Assembly (NCBI GenBank): GCA_965276755.1
Contig: OZ255625.1
Coordinates: 2,976,001-3,040,000 of the forward strand
Direction of reading: 5' to 3'
Length of the DNA: 64,000 nt
Origin: CAJCIS01 sp965276755
GTDB taxonomy: Bacteria > Pseudomonadota > Alphaproteobacteria > Acetobacterales > Acetobacteraceae
A program made the translations under genes and the position numbers. Shown here in pieces: positions 9,033-16,669 of the stretch; position 1 is the first letter of the stretch; every line of letters starts with the position of its first letter. A model generated the notes under the pieces. It was not told where the DNA came from and ran no database searches. It saw only the letters and a list, made by a program, of their open reading frames with translations.

Positions 9033-9343
9033 CGGCGCGCGTTGTTCTTACCTTTGCCGCGGACAGCGACATTGGCGATATTTTTACTGATCTCGGGAGC
9101 AAGGCCGGCGGACGAGTCGCGGCGAAATACGGTGGTCTGTTCGACGCTCTTTATGAGCGTCTTGCATCCTATCCGGAGATCGGCGCTCCCCGCCCAGCGC
9201 TTGGCCGAGGCGTGCGCATCGGCATCGTCTCGCCCTATGTTGTCATTTATAGATACACTCTCGATGATGGGACTGTGACGGTGCTTCGCGTTGTAGATGG
9301 CCGGCGTGATGTCACAAAAGCAATCTTGTCCAAGCCCACTTGA
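9029..9343 (+). CDS. ParE/RelE-superfamily toxin
   Basis: 104 residues from a TTG start overlapping the antitoxin stop. It begins with VVLTFAADSDIGDIF, continues with DALYERLASYPEIGAPRP and an arginine-rich strand, then SPYVVIYRYTLDDGTVTVLRVVDGRRD, the compact beta-sheet core of ParE/RelE toxins. ParE members poison gyrase; RelE members cut mRNA at the ribosome. The pairing with a ribbon-helix-helix antitoxin favours ParE, but target specificity cannot be read from the sequence. Open reading frame intact, unlike the two other toxin genes downstream. Confidence 0.85.
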   Translation: MTARVVLTFAADSDIGDIFTDLGSKAGGRVAAKYGGLFDALYERLASYPEIGAPRPALGRGVRIGIVSPYVVIYRYTLDDGTVTVLRVVDGRRDVTKAILSKPT

Positions 9344-9463
9344 GGACCTGCAATTAGCCATTTTTGCAATAAACGCAGATTCTGTTGGGCAGATGGCCCT
9401 TGTAGAGTGTTGCGCACCATCCGGATATCCTTAGCCACCCAGTTTGCGCATAGGGGCCACTAA

Positions 9464-9678
9464 TCAACAACTCGGCCTTGGCTTTGGTTCGGTTGCGAGG
9501 ATCAGGTCCTCGGCCTTTGCAACGCCCGCCATGTGACGGCCGCCGGCCTTGTCATCCAGGGGAGTGCTCCCCACCGCATCTTGTGCATCGCGGCGGCGCC
9601 ATATAGCGCCGTCACACCCACATCTGCATATTGCTTTCTGATATGGCTTTGGGCACGTTGCGCAGAAGCCTTGGTCAT
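9464..9678 (-). pseudogene. Possible small decayed gene
   Basis: From ATG at 9678 one frame gives MTKASAQRAQSHIRKQYADV with GVTALYGAAAMHK, stopping at 9502. A second frame picks up around 9600 with STPLDDKAGGRHMAGVAKAE and ends at 9464. Both halves look like protein and the interval is one base short of divisible by three, so a single deletion could have split one gene of about 71 codons. Unrecognised; the otherwise empty stretch 9344-9800 holds nothing else that I can support. Confidence 0.3.
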
Positions 9679-9800
9679 GGCCTGTTCCCTGGCTGGGGTT
9701 AGGTTGGGGCGGGTGGTGAGACCCGCCTCCCGGCCGCGACGGCGTGTCCGTGGTCGTTGTTTTATTGCAATGGAAAACTTTGGTTTTAAGGTTTGGCCTT

Positions 9801-10490
9801 ATGGATACTGACGGAAAAGACGAGAACGGCAAGTCGGCTCAATCTCCCGCGCTCAGAACAATGATGGACGCTCTGAATTGGGCGTATGACCAGGCCGCTT
9901 CCGCGATCCCTCTCCTGGGAAGTCCTCAAGATTTGGCCAAAAGCCACATGTCATCGTGCAAAGGGAAGCGAGAGGAAGCGATTGACGATCTGATAAAATG
10001 GCAGGCTGGCTATGCTGGGGCGGCTGGATTTGTTTCAAATATAGGTGGCCTTTTCATGCTGCCTGTCTCAGTCCCAGCGAACCTGGCATCAGTGCTTTTC
10101 ATCCAGTTGCGGATGATTGCAGCCATCGCACATTTGCGCGGATACAAAACGAGTGATGAGAAGGTGCGTACACTCGCCTTTCTGTGTCTGATCGGGAGCG
10201 CGGGAACGACACTACTTCAAGAAGCCGGTGTGAGCATAGGCGCTAAGGTCGCCGCTAAGGTAGTAAATCAGGTTCCGGGCATCGTTTTGAAAAGAATAAA
10301 TCAGGCAGTCGGATTTCGTTTAGTTACTAAAGCTGGCTCAACCGGCATCGTCAATCTCGTTAAGGTAATTCCGTTTATTGGGGGTGCCATATCCGGCGGA
10401 ATAGATGCCGGAGTGACGTTGGGAATTGGAGCGGCTGCTAAGCAGATGTTTCTCCTTGTTGAAGATGGAGAAATGGAACCACAAGCTTGA
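9801..10490 (+). CDS. EcsC-family protein
   Basis: 229 residues. The EcsC family is named after Bacillus EcsC, encoded next to an ABC transporter; its biochemical role is unknown. Matching features: the glycine-rich FVSNIGGLFMLPVSVPAN, the conserved VLFIQLRMIAAIAHLRGY, INQAVGFRLVTKAG, and PFIGGAISGGIDAGVTLGIG near the C-terminus. Several stretches are amphipathic or hydrophobic enough for membrane association. Start at the ATG at 9801, with AAGG about 11 nt upstream. The last codons overlap the TTG start of the following lipoprotein (TTGA), so the two are probably one translational unit. Base composition is lower in GC than the surrounding core genes, hinting at acquisition. Confidence 0.85.
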   Translation: MDTDGKDENGKSAQSPALRTMMDALNWAYDQAASAIPLLGSPQDLAKSHMSSCKGKREEAIDDLIKWQAGYAGAAGFVSNIGGLFMLPVSVPANLASVLFIQLRMIAAIAHLRGYKTSDEKVRTLAFLCLIGSAGTTLLQEAGVSIGAKVAAKVVNQVPGIVLKRINQAVGFRLVTKAGSTGIVNLVKVIPFIGGAISGGIDAGVTLGIGAAAKQMFLLVEDGEMEPQA

Positions 10491-10939
10491 GAAGCGCTTC
10501 GTGGGGAATTGCTTTAGCACTTGCCGTCAGTGGATGCGCTATGGAGCCGAGTACGCCAAGCGGCAAAGTAGATGTCGTCTATAAGACGAAAGACGTACAA
10601 TGTCTTGAAAACGCAATGGTAAATTCAAAATTGAATGAAGGATGGGAGGTTAAGAGCCGCGATCTGTTCACTCTTATTTTCAAAAAACCGACACAGAACT
10701 TTGCGGCTAACTTGCTCTTCTCATCTCAAGCGTATTCGACTGTCGACTTGCGACTGAGCATGTATTTCGTGCCGACCGATGGTGGAACAAGGGTAGTAAC
10801 TCAGGGTGAGATCGTGGGAAATCCAGGCTCTGCCTTCGAGCAGCTACACCCGGTTAAATTAACTGCCGTGCAACAGACTCAGGCTGAGGCGGAAGCGTCG
10901 ACCGGGACACCCGCAGGATGCGAAAGCTCGATATATTGA
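10487..10939 (+). CDS. Putative lipoprotein coupled to the EcsC gene
   Basis: 150 residues from a TTG start overlapping the ecsC-like stop by 4 nt. The N-terminus carries a hydrophobic run ending in the lipobox VSGC (IALALAVSGC), so lipid attachment and membrane anchoring are expected. The mature domain has VYKTKDVQCLENAMVNS and RLSMYFVPTDGGTRVV, and ends with a second cysteine near the C-terminus (CESSIY). I do not recognise a named family. Tight coupling to EcsC suggests a joint role at the envelope. GC content is visibly lower than in the neighbouring housekeeping genes. Confidence 0.6.
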   Translation: MRSASWGIALALAVSGCAMEPSTPSGKVDVVYKTKDVQCLENAMVNSKLNEGWEVKSRDLFTLIFKKPTQNFAANLLFSSQAYSTVDLRLSMYFVPTDGGTRVVTQGEIVGNPGSAFEQLHPVKLTAVQQTQAEAEASTGTPAGCESSIY

Positions 10940-11049
10940 TGCCGCGCCCCGCTGAGGCGACAGGTCCGGAGTGAGGTCCTGCTGCAGCGTAGCCGAGCAG
11001 TTCTGAAAAACACTCGGCGCGGATATATCTCTGGATTGCCACGCCGCCG

Positions 11050-11165
11050 AAGAGGCGGCTCGCAATGACAAGATGGGACAAAGAAGCGGCTTGCAATGAC
11101 GTTGGGAGATGAGGAGGCGACCTGCAATGACGTGGGGAGATGAAGAGGAGACCTGCAGCGACGCA
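11050..11165. repeat. Imperfect 31-32 bp tandem repeat
   Basis: Units at 11072-11103, 11104-11134 and 11135-11165 share the pattern GGGAGATGARGAGGMGACCTGC then AATGACGTG; a degenerate fourth copy precedes them at about 11050. The core GCGGCTYGCAATGAC resembles the CGTCATTGCGAG motif of dispersed repeats known from several alphaproteobacteria. It sits in the gene-free 10940-11203 interval between the lipoprotein and the decayed YafQ gene. Confidence 0.6.
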
Positions 11166-11203
11166 AGGTGTATGTCCCGCGATGATCTCCTGCCGTCGGG
11201 CGA

Positions 11204-11462
11204 TCAGAGACCAAGCTGGCTGTGAGAGCCTAAGCGCACGAGCTCAAGATTTTCTTCGTCGGATTTGCGGTAGATCAAGATCAGGTCGGGCTTCAAATGG
11301 CAGTCCCGATGGTCGTGCCAATCCCCTGTTTGAGCGTGATTGATCGTCTGCAAGCGCTGTGACGACGTTCATCAGCAAGGCGTCCAACGTTTTGCCAAAT
11401 CGTCCTGATTTTTCACGGCGGTAGTCACGTTTGAAGCGGCCCGTGTATTTAACCGTCCGCAT
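11204..11462 (-). pseudogene. YafQ-type mRNA interferase toxin, internally deleted
   Basis: The N-terminal part starts MRTVKYTGRFKRDYRREKSG and continues to TALADDQ, as in YafQ/RelE toxins. The C-terminal part is in another frame: HAQTGDWHDHRDCHLKPDL, then ILIYRKSDEENLELVRLGSH, ending at a stop at 11204-11206, and keeps the conserved HLKPDLILIY core. The joint is near 11321-11350, where the roughly six residues usually found between the DD and DHxLxG motifs are also missing, so a short deletion rather than a single-base slip is likely. The partner antitoxin overlaps its start by 14 nt. The toxin should be inactive. Confidence 0.75.
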
Positions 11463-11712
11463 TCAGGTGGGCGATCAGCAAGGACGGCGAGCCCACTCTG
11501 GTCAGCTCGCCCTTATGGGCAGCCTGCATGGCCTCGATCGTCTCTGCATTTGGCGTAAGCGGTTCGAAGGGGAGCGCCTTGTCGATGGCCACCCGCTTCA
11601 ACAAAAGGCGGAACGCGTCCGATAACGACAGGCCCATGGTTGCCAGCACCGCCGCGGCCTCGTTCTTTGTGTTTTCATTAATCCGGGCGCGGACAATAGC
11701 AGTGTCGGTTAT
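11449..11712 (-). pseudogene. RelB/DinJ-type antitoxin that has lost its ATG
   Basis: In frame with a family-typical opening TDTAIVRARINENTKNEAAA, followed by MGLSLSDAFRLLLKRVA and DKALPFEPLTPN, the ribbon-helix-helix protein of DinJ-YafQ modules, 87 residues in all. The position expected for the start codon (11710-11712, minus strand) reads ATA, with AGGAG correctly spaced upstream. The next usable starts are a GTG at 11649 and an ATG a few codons on, which would remove the DNA-binding strand. Either ATA is used poorly or the start has been lost by one transition. This fits the deletion in the partner toxin. Confidence 0.65.
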
Positions 11713-11861
11713 GGTTGGCTCCTGCGGCGTTACTTAGCGCAAATTACGACGGGGATCACACACGTCACAACCTTTTTTGCCTTGTCTTTTTCTCGCCTTC
11801 GGTCTCGTCCTTCCCTTTCCGCTACCCATTCAACGCAACGCCTTTCGACGGTGCCACGTGT

Positions 11862-11876
11862 TGTCAAAGCTTGACA
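11862..11876. promoter_or_regulatory. Candidate ParD operator over a -35 box
   Basis: TGTCAA-AGC-TTGACA is a perfect 6-bp inverted repeat with a 3-nt spacer; its right arm is also a consensus TTGACA -35 box at 11871-11876, with a weak -10 candidate near 11896-11901. It lies about 40 nt upstream of the ParD start, as expected for autoregulation by a ribbon-helix-helix antitoxin. Promoter assignment is inference. Confidence 0.5.
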
Positions 11877-11916
11877 TACAATCTAAATGCGCGTGAGCAT
11901 ACGCAGGAGCCCCGCT

Positions 11917-12210
11917 ATGACGGCCCGCAACGTCAGCCTCACCAACCACCTTGCCGCGTTCCTGGACAGCCAGGTCACCAGTGGCCGCCACCAGAACGCC
12001 AGCGAGGTCGTCCGCGAGGCGCTGCGCCGGTATGAAACCGAACTCCGCCTGGAGCAGGAAGAGATAGCCGCCATCCGGGAAGTCATTCGGGAGGGCCGCG
12101 CCGCCATCACGCGTGGTGATTTCACCCTGGTGGCCGGAGAGGATGACCGGAAGGCGCTTCGCGACAGACTGAACCGCCGCGTTCCCGGTATGGAGCACGG
12201 CCAGGGCTGA
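11917..12210 (+). CDS. parD: ParD-family antitoxin
   Basis: 97 residues. The N-terminal ribbon-helix-helix is textbook ParD: RNVSLTNHLAAFLDSQV, then GRHQNASEVVREALRRYE. The C-terminal helix, EEIAAIREVIREGRAAITRG, wraps the toxin. Start at 11917 is supported by AGGAG at 11904-11908; an in-frame ATG at 11887 lacks a good site. The stop is directly followed by the ATG of the ParE gene. Its presumptive partner is frameshifted, so the antitoxin may now act as an orphan repressor, or protect against related toxins elsewhere. Confidence 0.9.
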   Translation: MTARNVSLTNHLAAFLDSQVTSGRHQNASEVVREALRRYETELRLEQEEIAAIREVIREGRAAITRGDFTLVAGEDDRKALRDRLNRRVPGMEHGQG

Positions 12211-12578
12211 ATGGCGGCCTACCGGCTCCCGGCGCATGTCGAGTCGCGCATTCGTGTCGTGCTGAACGAGTCCGAGCGTGTGTTCGGCGCCGCGGCCAGG
12301 GAGCGCTACGCGTTGCTCATTGAGCAGGCGATGCAGGATGTGGCGATGCGCCGGACAGACCGGCGGCACGGACCGCTCCCAATGTCGATGCGCGCGTTCT
12401 CTTCTACCACATAAGGCACAGTCGCCAGCGCGTGGCTGACCCGTTCGATCGGGTCGGCAGGCCAAGGCATATTCTCGTGTTCGAGGTTGGCGGAGATGGC
12501 ATTGTGGAAATTCTGGGGCTAATTCCGGACGCGATGCAGACTGGTCGCGCGCTGCGACGGTTTATTCCGGAACTCTGA
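12211..12578 (+). pseudogene. parE: ParE toxin with a single-base deletion
   Basis: The first frame, AYRLPAHVESRIRVVLNESE to MQDVA, is the ParE N-terminus and then runs out at 12414. A second frame resumes exactly at the family position with DAPDRPAARTAPNVDARVLF, then YHIRHSRQRVADP and HILVFEVGGDGIVEILGLI, ending at TGA 12576-12578. Loss of one base near 12343-12345 (GTG GC- GAT) restores a 122-residue ParE. It abuts parD with no spacing. The toxin should be inactive unless the deletion is a sequence error. Confidence 0.75.
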
Positions 12579-12614
12579 GCGCGAATACCGGGCTTTGCCC
12601 GGCAGAAAGGAAGC

Positions 12615-12726
12615 TCTTCTTTTTTGAAAAAAAGAAGCAAAAAACTTTTTTCCTTTTAGACAGAAGCTGCGGCAGCATCTCCCTCGATTAGCAAAAGTTT
12701 TTTGGTTCTTTTTTTCAAAAAAGAAC
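12615..12726. repeat. Family A palindromic doublet (A1)
   Basis: The left half TCTTCTTTTTTGAAAAAAAG and following CAAAAAACTTTT, and the right half CAAAAGTTTTTTGGTTC and following TTTTTTTCAAAAAAGAAC, are inverted copies of one unit. Each half is itself a palindrome, separated by about 40 bp. It lies between the convergent parE remnant and the ABC exporter gene. Confidence 0.75.
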
Positions 12727-12742
12727 TACTTTCTTTTTCCTT

Positions 12743-14575
12743 CTACACCAGGGCTTGTTCTTCCTGCTCGGCTTGCAGCGCCCACATATGGGCGTAGACG
12801 CCTTCGCGGCCGAGGAGCTCGCGGTGCGTGCCGCGTTCGGTGATTTCGCCATCCGAGAGCACGATGATTTCGTCGGCATCCACCACCGTCGAGAGGCGGT
12901 GGGCGATGACCAGCGTGGTGCGGCGGGCGGAGACGGCGCGCAGCGCACTTTCGATGTCGCGCTCTGTGCTGGTGTCCAGCGCACTGGTGGCTTCGTCCAG
13001 GATCAGCAAACGCGGGTCTTTGAGGATCGTGCGCGCGATGGCCACGCGTTGTTTTTCGCCGCCGGAGAGTTTGAGGCCGCGCTCGCCGACGCGGGTTTCG
13101 TAGCCGTCAGGCAGGCGCAGCACGAAATCGTGGACTTGGGCCAGGCGGGCGGCGTGTTCGATCTGGTCTTGCGTGGCACCCGGGCGGCCGTAGGCGATGT
13201 TGTAGCGGATGGTGTCATTGAACAGCACAGTGTCTTGCGGGACGACGCCTATGGCGTCCCGCAAGCTGGTTTGGGTGTAGGCGCGGATGTCTGAATCGTC
13301 GATTTCCACGCTGCCGCTGGTGACGTCGTAGAAACGGAAAAGCAGGCGCGAGAGGGTGGATTTGCCCGCGCCGGTGGGGCCAACGACGGCGACCTTGTGG
13401 CCGGCGGGGACGTGGAAATCGATGCCTTTGAGGATTTCGCGCTCGGGCTGGTAGCCGAAGCGCACATTGCGGAAGGTGACAGAGCAGGGCGGTTTTTCGT
13501 CGAGATGGCCGGTGAGCGCGCGCGCGTCCGGCCGGTCTTTGACTTCCTGATCGACGGATAGGAGCTTGAACATCTGCTCCATGTCCACGAGGCCCTGCTT
13601 TATGGTGTTGTAGGCAAAGCCGAGGAAGTTGAGCGGCTGGTAGAGCTGCATCAAATACGTGTTGGCGAGGACGAATTTGCCCACGGTCATTTGCCCCTGG
13701 ACCACGCCTCGCGCGGCCATGAGCATGATCAGCGCCAGTGCGCCGGCGATGATGGCGGCCTGGCCGATATTGAGCATGTTGAGCGTGACCTGGCTTTTGA
13801 CCGCGGCGCGTTCGTAGCCGGCCAGCGCCTCGTCGAAACGGCGGGCTTCGTGGGCTTCGTTGCCGAAGTATTTGACCGTTTCGTAGTTGAGCAGGGAGTC
13901 CACGGCCTTGGACTGGGCTTCGGTGTCACGCTCGTTCATGCGCTGGCGAAAGCGGACGCGCCAGGTGGCGAAGGCCAGCGTAAAGGCGATGTAGACGCCG
14001 ACGGCCGAGAGCGTGACGAGGGCGAATTGCCAGCCGAAGATGCGCCACATGACGAACGTGACCATGACGAGTTCGGCCAGCGTGGGGACGATGTTGAAGA
14101 CGGCAAAGCGCAGGACTTGTTCGATGCCGGCCGAGCCGCGTTCGATGGCGCGCGAGACGCCGCCGGTCTGGCGATCCAGGTGGAAGCGCATCGAGAGGCG
14201 ATGCATGTGCTGGAAGGTTTGCAAGGCGACGCGGCGGACCGTGCGTTGCTGGACGGAGGCGAAGGCCGCGTCTCGCAATTCGCCGAAGCCGGCGGCGGCC
14301 AGGCGCAGCAGGCCGTAGGCGACGATCAGCGCCGCAGGGATGACGATGATGGCCGCACCGCGCGGGGTGAGCGCGTCAACGGCGCGGGCGTAGACGAAGG
14401 GGACGTAGACGGTGGCGACCTTGGCGGCGATCAGGAAGGCGACGGCGATGACGACGCGGGCGCGCGATTTGAGGTCGTGTTTGGGCCAGAGGTAGGGGAG
14501 GAGGCTGGCGATGGTGTCGCTGCTGGAGCGGGGGGGGCCTTCGAGCTTGAGGCGGTGGGTGGCCATGACGCGCAT
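12743..14575 (-). CDS. Atm1/ABCB7-type ABC exporter, fused permease-ATPase
   Basis: 610 residues, an inner-membrane half-transporter that works as a homodimer. Atm1-like members export glutathione-linked sulfur or metal species linked to iron-sulfur metabolism and heavy-metal resistance. Six membrane helices occupy about residues 40-330; the loop motif NYETVKYFGNEAHEARRFD is characteristic of the Atm1/HMT subfamily. The ATPase has Walker A GPTGAGKSTLSRLL near 397, Q-loop GVVPQDTVLFND, signature LSGGEKQR near 503 and Walker B LLILDEATSALD near 521. The start may be the ATG at 14566 instead of 14575. No adjacent isc or suf genes are present. Substrate is inferred from the subfamily. Confidence 0.92.
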   Translation of the reverse strand: MRVMATHRLKLEGPPRSSSDTIASLLPYLWPKHDLKSRARVVIAVAFLIAAKVATVYVPFVYARAVDALTPRGAAIIVIPAALIVAYGLLRLAAAGFGELRDAAFASVQQRTVRRVALQTFQHMHRLSMRFHLDRQTGGVSRAIERGSAGIEQVLRFAVFNIVPTLAELVMVTFVMWRIFGWQFALVTLSAVGVYIAFTLAFATWRVRFRQRMNERDTEAQSKAVDSLLNYETVKYFGNEAHEARRFDEALAGYERAAVKSQVTLNMLNIGQAAIIAGALALIMLMAARGVVQGQMTVGKFVLANTYLMQLYQPLNFLGFAYNTIKQGLVDMEQMFKLLSVDQEVKDRPDARALTGHLDEKPPCSVTFRNVRFGYQPEREILKGIDFHVPAGHKVAVVGPTGAGKSTLSRLLFRFYDVTSGSVEIDDSDIRAYTQTSLRDAIGVVPQDTVLFNDTIRYNIAYGRPGATQDQIEHAARLAQVHDFVLRLPDGYETRVGERGLKLSGGEKQRVAIARTILKDPRLLILDEATSALDTSTERDIESALRAVSARRTTLVIAHRLSTVVDADEIIVLSDGEITERGTHRELLGREGVYAHMWALQAEQEEQALV

Positions 14576-14626
14576 GGGGGCTCATGTGGCATTGGCGGGG
14601 CGGGTTGCAAAGGTTTGGCGGGGGTG

Positions 14627-15403
14627 ATGCGGCATTTGGCGGCGGCGCTGCGCGTGGCGTTGCCGGGGGATTATGTGCCGTTGTGGCTGGGCGAGGCGCA
14701 GGTGGGGTTTGTGCGGCCGGAGGTGGCCGATCGACTGGGGCACGGTCGCGATGGCGTGCGGCTGGCGGATGCGGATGCGCTGGTGGTGGCTCAGGCAGCG
14801 CTGGTGGAGGCGGGTGTTTTTCGGCGCCGGGGCGAGGATTTCGACGTGCGGGCGCGGGCGGATGGGCCGGTGCTGGCGCGGGTGGATCGGGGGGCGCTGC
14901 CGGTGCTGGGGATCGAGGCGCAGGGCGTGCACGTGAATGGGCTGGTGGGGGATCGGCTTTGGGTGGCGCGGCGGTCGGCGAGCAAGGCGCTGGATGCGGG
15001 CAAGCTGGACCACATGGTGGCCGGGGGGATTTGCGCGGGCATGGATGCGGCCGGCACGCTGGTGAAGGAGGCGTGGGAGGAGGCGGGTGTGCCGGGGGCG
15101 CTGGCGCGGCGGGCCAGGCGCGTGGGGGCGCTTGGGTATGCGATCGCGCGGGCCGAGGGGCTGCGGCGGGATCGGCTGCATTGTTACGATTTGGAAGTGG
15201 GGGAGGATTTCAGGCCGCTGGCGCGGGATGGCGAGGTGGAGGGGTTTTGCCTGATGCCGTTGGACGAAGTTTTGGCGCTGGTGCGGGAGGGCGATGCGTT
15301 CAAGTTCAACGTCAATCTGGTGTTGATCGATCTTTTTGCGCGCTTGAGGATGATTGAGGCTGGGGCTGGGCTGGATCAGCTGCGCGCGGCGGGTGGGCGA
15401 TAA
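14627..15403 (+). CDS. Nudix hydrolase with N-terminal DUF4743-like domain
   Basis: 258 residues. The N-terminal half (MRHLAAALRVALPGDYVPLW and following) matches the domain placed before Nudix domains in the plant/alphaproteobacterial thiamine-diphosphate hydrolase-like group. The Nudix box is recognisable as GGICAGMDAAGTLVKEAWEE followed by AGV; the helix glutamates KEAWEE are present, while the first box glutamate is replaced by Asp. Start at the ATG at 14627 (an adjacent in-frame GTG is at 14624), chosen because related proteins begin with this RHxxAA segment; the frame is open for almost 1 kb upstream antisense to the ABC gene, which is not meaningful. It is divergent from the ABC exporter by about 50 bp and overlaps the next gene. 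Confidence 0.82.
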   Translation: MRHLAAALRVALPGDYVPLWLGEAQVGFVRPEVADRLGHGRDGVRLADADALVVAQAALVEAGVFRRRGEDFDVRARADGPVLARVDRGALPVLGIEAQGVHVNGLVGDRLWVARRSASKALDAGKLDHMVAGGICAGMDAAGTLVKEAWEEAGVPGALARRARRVGALGYAIARAEGLRRDRLHCYDLEVGEDFRPLARDGEVEGFCLMPLDEVLALVREGDAFKFNVNLVLIDLFARLRMIEAGAGLDQLRAAGGR

Positions 15404-15899
15404 AGTGGGGCGGCTGGAGATTGCGCGCAGCCGGGTCAAGCTGGTCTTGCTTTTGACTGGCTCGGTCGGGTTTTCGGTGGTGGTGCTTTGGCTGTTGTCC
15501 GGGCGTGTTGGGCTGCCGCCGATTGTTGCGGTGGCTTGTTACGTCGCCGTGCCCTTTTGCGGTGTGGTGGCGGTTATTGCGTTGCGCCAGATGTTTGATG
15601 CCTCGCCGGGGCTCGTGGTGGACGCGGAGGGGATTATCGATGATTCGAGCGGCGTTCCGGCGGGGCGGGTGTTCTGGTCGGAGATGACGGGATTGCGGGT
15701 GGTGCGGATACGGCGGACGCGTCTGCTGGCGATCGATGTTATTGATCCGCAGCGATTTATCGCAGGCGCAAGCGGGATGCGGCGTTGGGCGATGGCGGCG
15801 AACGCGCGGCTGTATGGCACCCCGGTGTTTATTTCGACCGTAGCGCTGCGGATCAGGTTCGACGAGCTGGTGGCAATCCTGGAAGCCAGATTGCGCTAA
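15393..15899 (+). CDS. STM3941-like membrane protein
   Basis: 168 residues from the GTG at 15393, overlapping the Nudix gene by 11 nt; a TTG at 15354 would add 13 residues. After LEIARSRVK come two hydrophobic segments (about residues 15-35 and 45-68), then a soluble domain with GVPAGRVFWSEMTGLRVVRI, RTRLLAIDVIDP and TPVFISTVALRIRFDELV, resembling the STM3941 group of small bacterial membrane proteins of unknown function. Probably co-transcribed with the Nudix gene. Start uncertain; family call moderate. Confidence 0.65.
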   Translation: MGDKVGRLEIARSRVKLVLLLTGSVGFSVVVLWLLSGRVGLPPIVAVACYVAVPFCGVVAVIALRQMFDASPGLVVDAEGIIDDSSGVPAGRVFWSEMTGLRVVRIRRTRLLAIDVIDPQRFIAGASGMRRWAMAANARLYGTPVFISTVALRIRFDELVAILEARLR

Positions 15900-15903
15900 C
15901 TGG

Positions 15904-15938
15904 CAAAAGTTCTTTGGTTCTTTCTTGAAAGAAAGAAG
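15904..15938. repeat. Family A half-element (A2)
   Basis: CAAAAGTTCTTTGGTTC followed by TTTCTTGAAAGAAAGAAG: a single right-type half with compensating changes that keep the palindrome (TTC to GAA in both arms). It lies between convergent gene ends (15899 and 15945). Confidence 0.65.
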
Positions 15939-15944
15939 ACCTTC

Positions 15945-16436
15945 CTATCCTTCACTTGCAGCCACAATAGGAATTTCCCGCTGCTCGACCTGCGGCTGTT
16001 CGTCGTAGCCGCCTTGCTGTTCGTCGGCTTCGTAGCCGTCTTCGTTGCGGCGGCGCGCGCCGTTGTACTGGCCGCCGGCGTGGCCGCCCGGGTTGCCCTG
16101 CTGGGCTTGCGGGTTCTGCTGCTGCTGACCGTTCTGGTAGTGCTGCTGGCTGGCCTGATTGATGGCGTTGAGGATGCGGAAATAATGCTCGGCGTGCTGG
16201 AAGTAGCTTTCGGCCATGACGCGATCGCCCGAGCCGGTCGCGTCGCGGCCGAGCTGGAGGTATTTTTCGAAGAGCTGCTGCGCGGTGCCGCGGATGCGCA
16301 GATCAGGGCCGCTGCTGTCGAAGACGTGGTTGCGGTTGAGCGGTATGTTGCCGTTGTAGCTGCGGGGCGCGCTGCCGCCGCCTCCGCCCCCCTGGCCAGA
16401 CCGGTGGGTGCGCCCGCGCATGCGTTTCATGTTCAT
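15945..16436 (-). CDS. DUF4167 protein
   Basis: 163 residues from the ATG at 16436. A basic, glycine-rich start (MKRMRGRTHRSGQ and a glycine run) leads to the conserved DUF4167 core: NRNHVFDSSGPDLRIRGTA, QQLFEKYLQLGRDA, then ESYFQHAEHYFRILNA (about residues 32-90). A low-complexity Gln/Asn/Gly tail with acidic stretches follows. DUF4167 is common in alphaproteobacteria and often sits next to prmC, as here; the RNA-binding look of the N-terminus is suggestive only. In-frame sequence upstream to 16478 is unlikely to be coding. Confidence 0.88.
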   Translation of the reverse strand: MNMKRMRGRTHRSGQGGGGGGSAPRSYNGNIPLNRNHVFDSSGPDLRIRGTAQQLFEKYLQLGRDATGSGDRVMAESYFQHAEHYFRILNAINQASQQHYQNGQQQQNPQAQQGNPGGHAGGQYNGARRRNEDGYEADEQQGGYDEQPQVEQREIPIVAASEG

Positions 16437-16669
16437 TGTGGTATCGCTGCACTTTCCTAATTGTGTGTGGCGTGGCACTTGCCGTGCGGCGGCCCGCCTG
16501 ATCCGTGGCGGCCTTGGGTTGCTCGGCGAAGTGCGCGGCCTTTTCCAGGCTGTCGGGCCGGGAGTGCCTCTTCTCAGGGGCCGGCTCGCATTCGGGCGAG
16601 GACTCGGCGCCCCTGGTGGAGGTGCAGGCTGACCCTAGCCCTGCCGGACGCCCGTGCCAAATGGTTTTT

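Noticed and set aside
9029..9343. Toxin pair at 8772-9343 as a degraded module
   Set aside because: Both frames are open, with family-typical ends and coupled TTGA start, so it appears intact.
11050..11165. CRISPR-like array of 31-bp units
   Set aside because: Units are contiguous and imperfect with no unique spacers of constant length, and no cas genes are in the window.
13691..14626. Long plus-strand frame upstream of the Nudix gene
   Set aside because: It is antisense to the ABC exporter, and the Nudix family start is at 14627.
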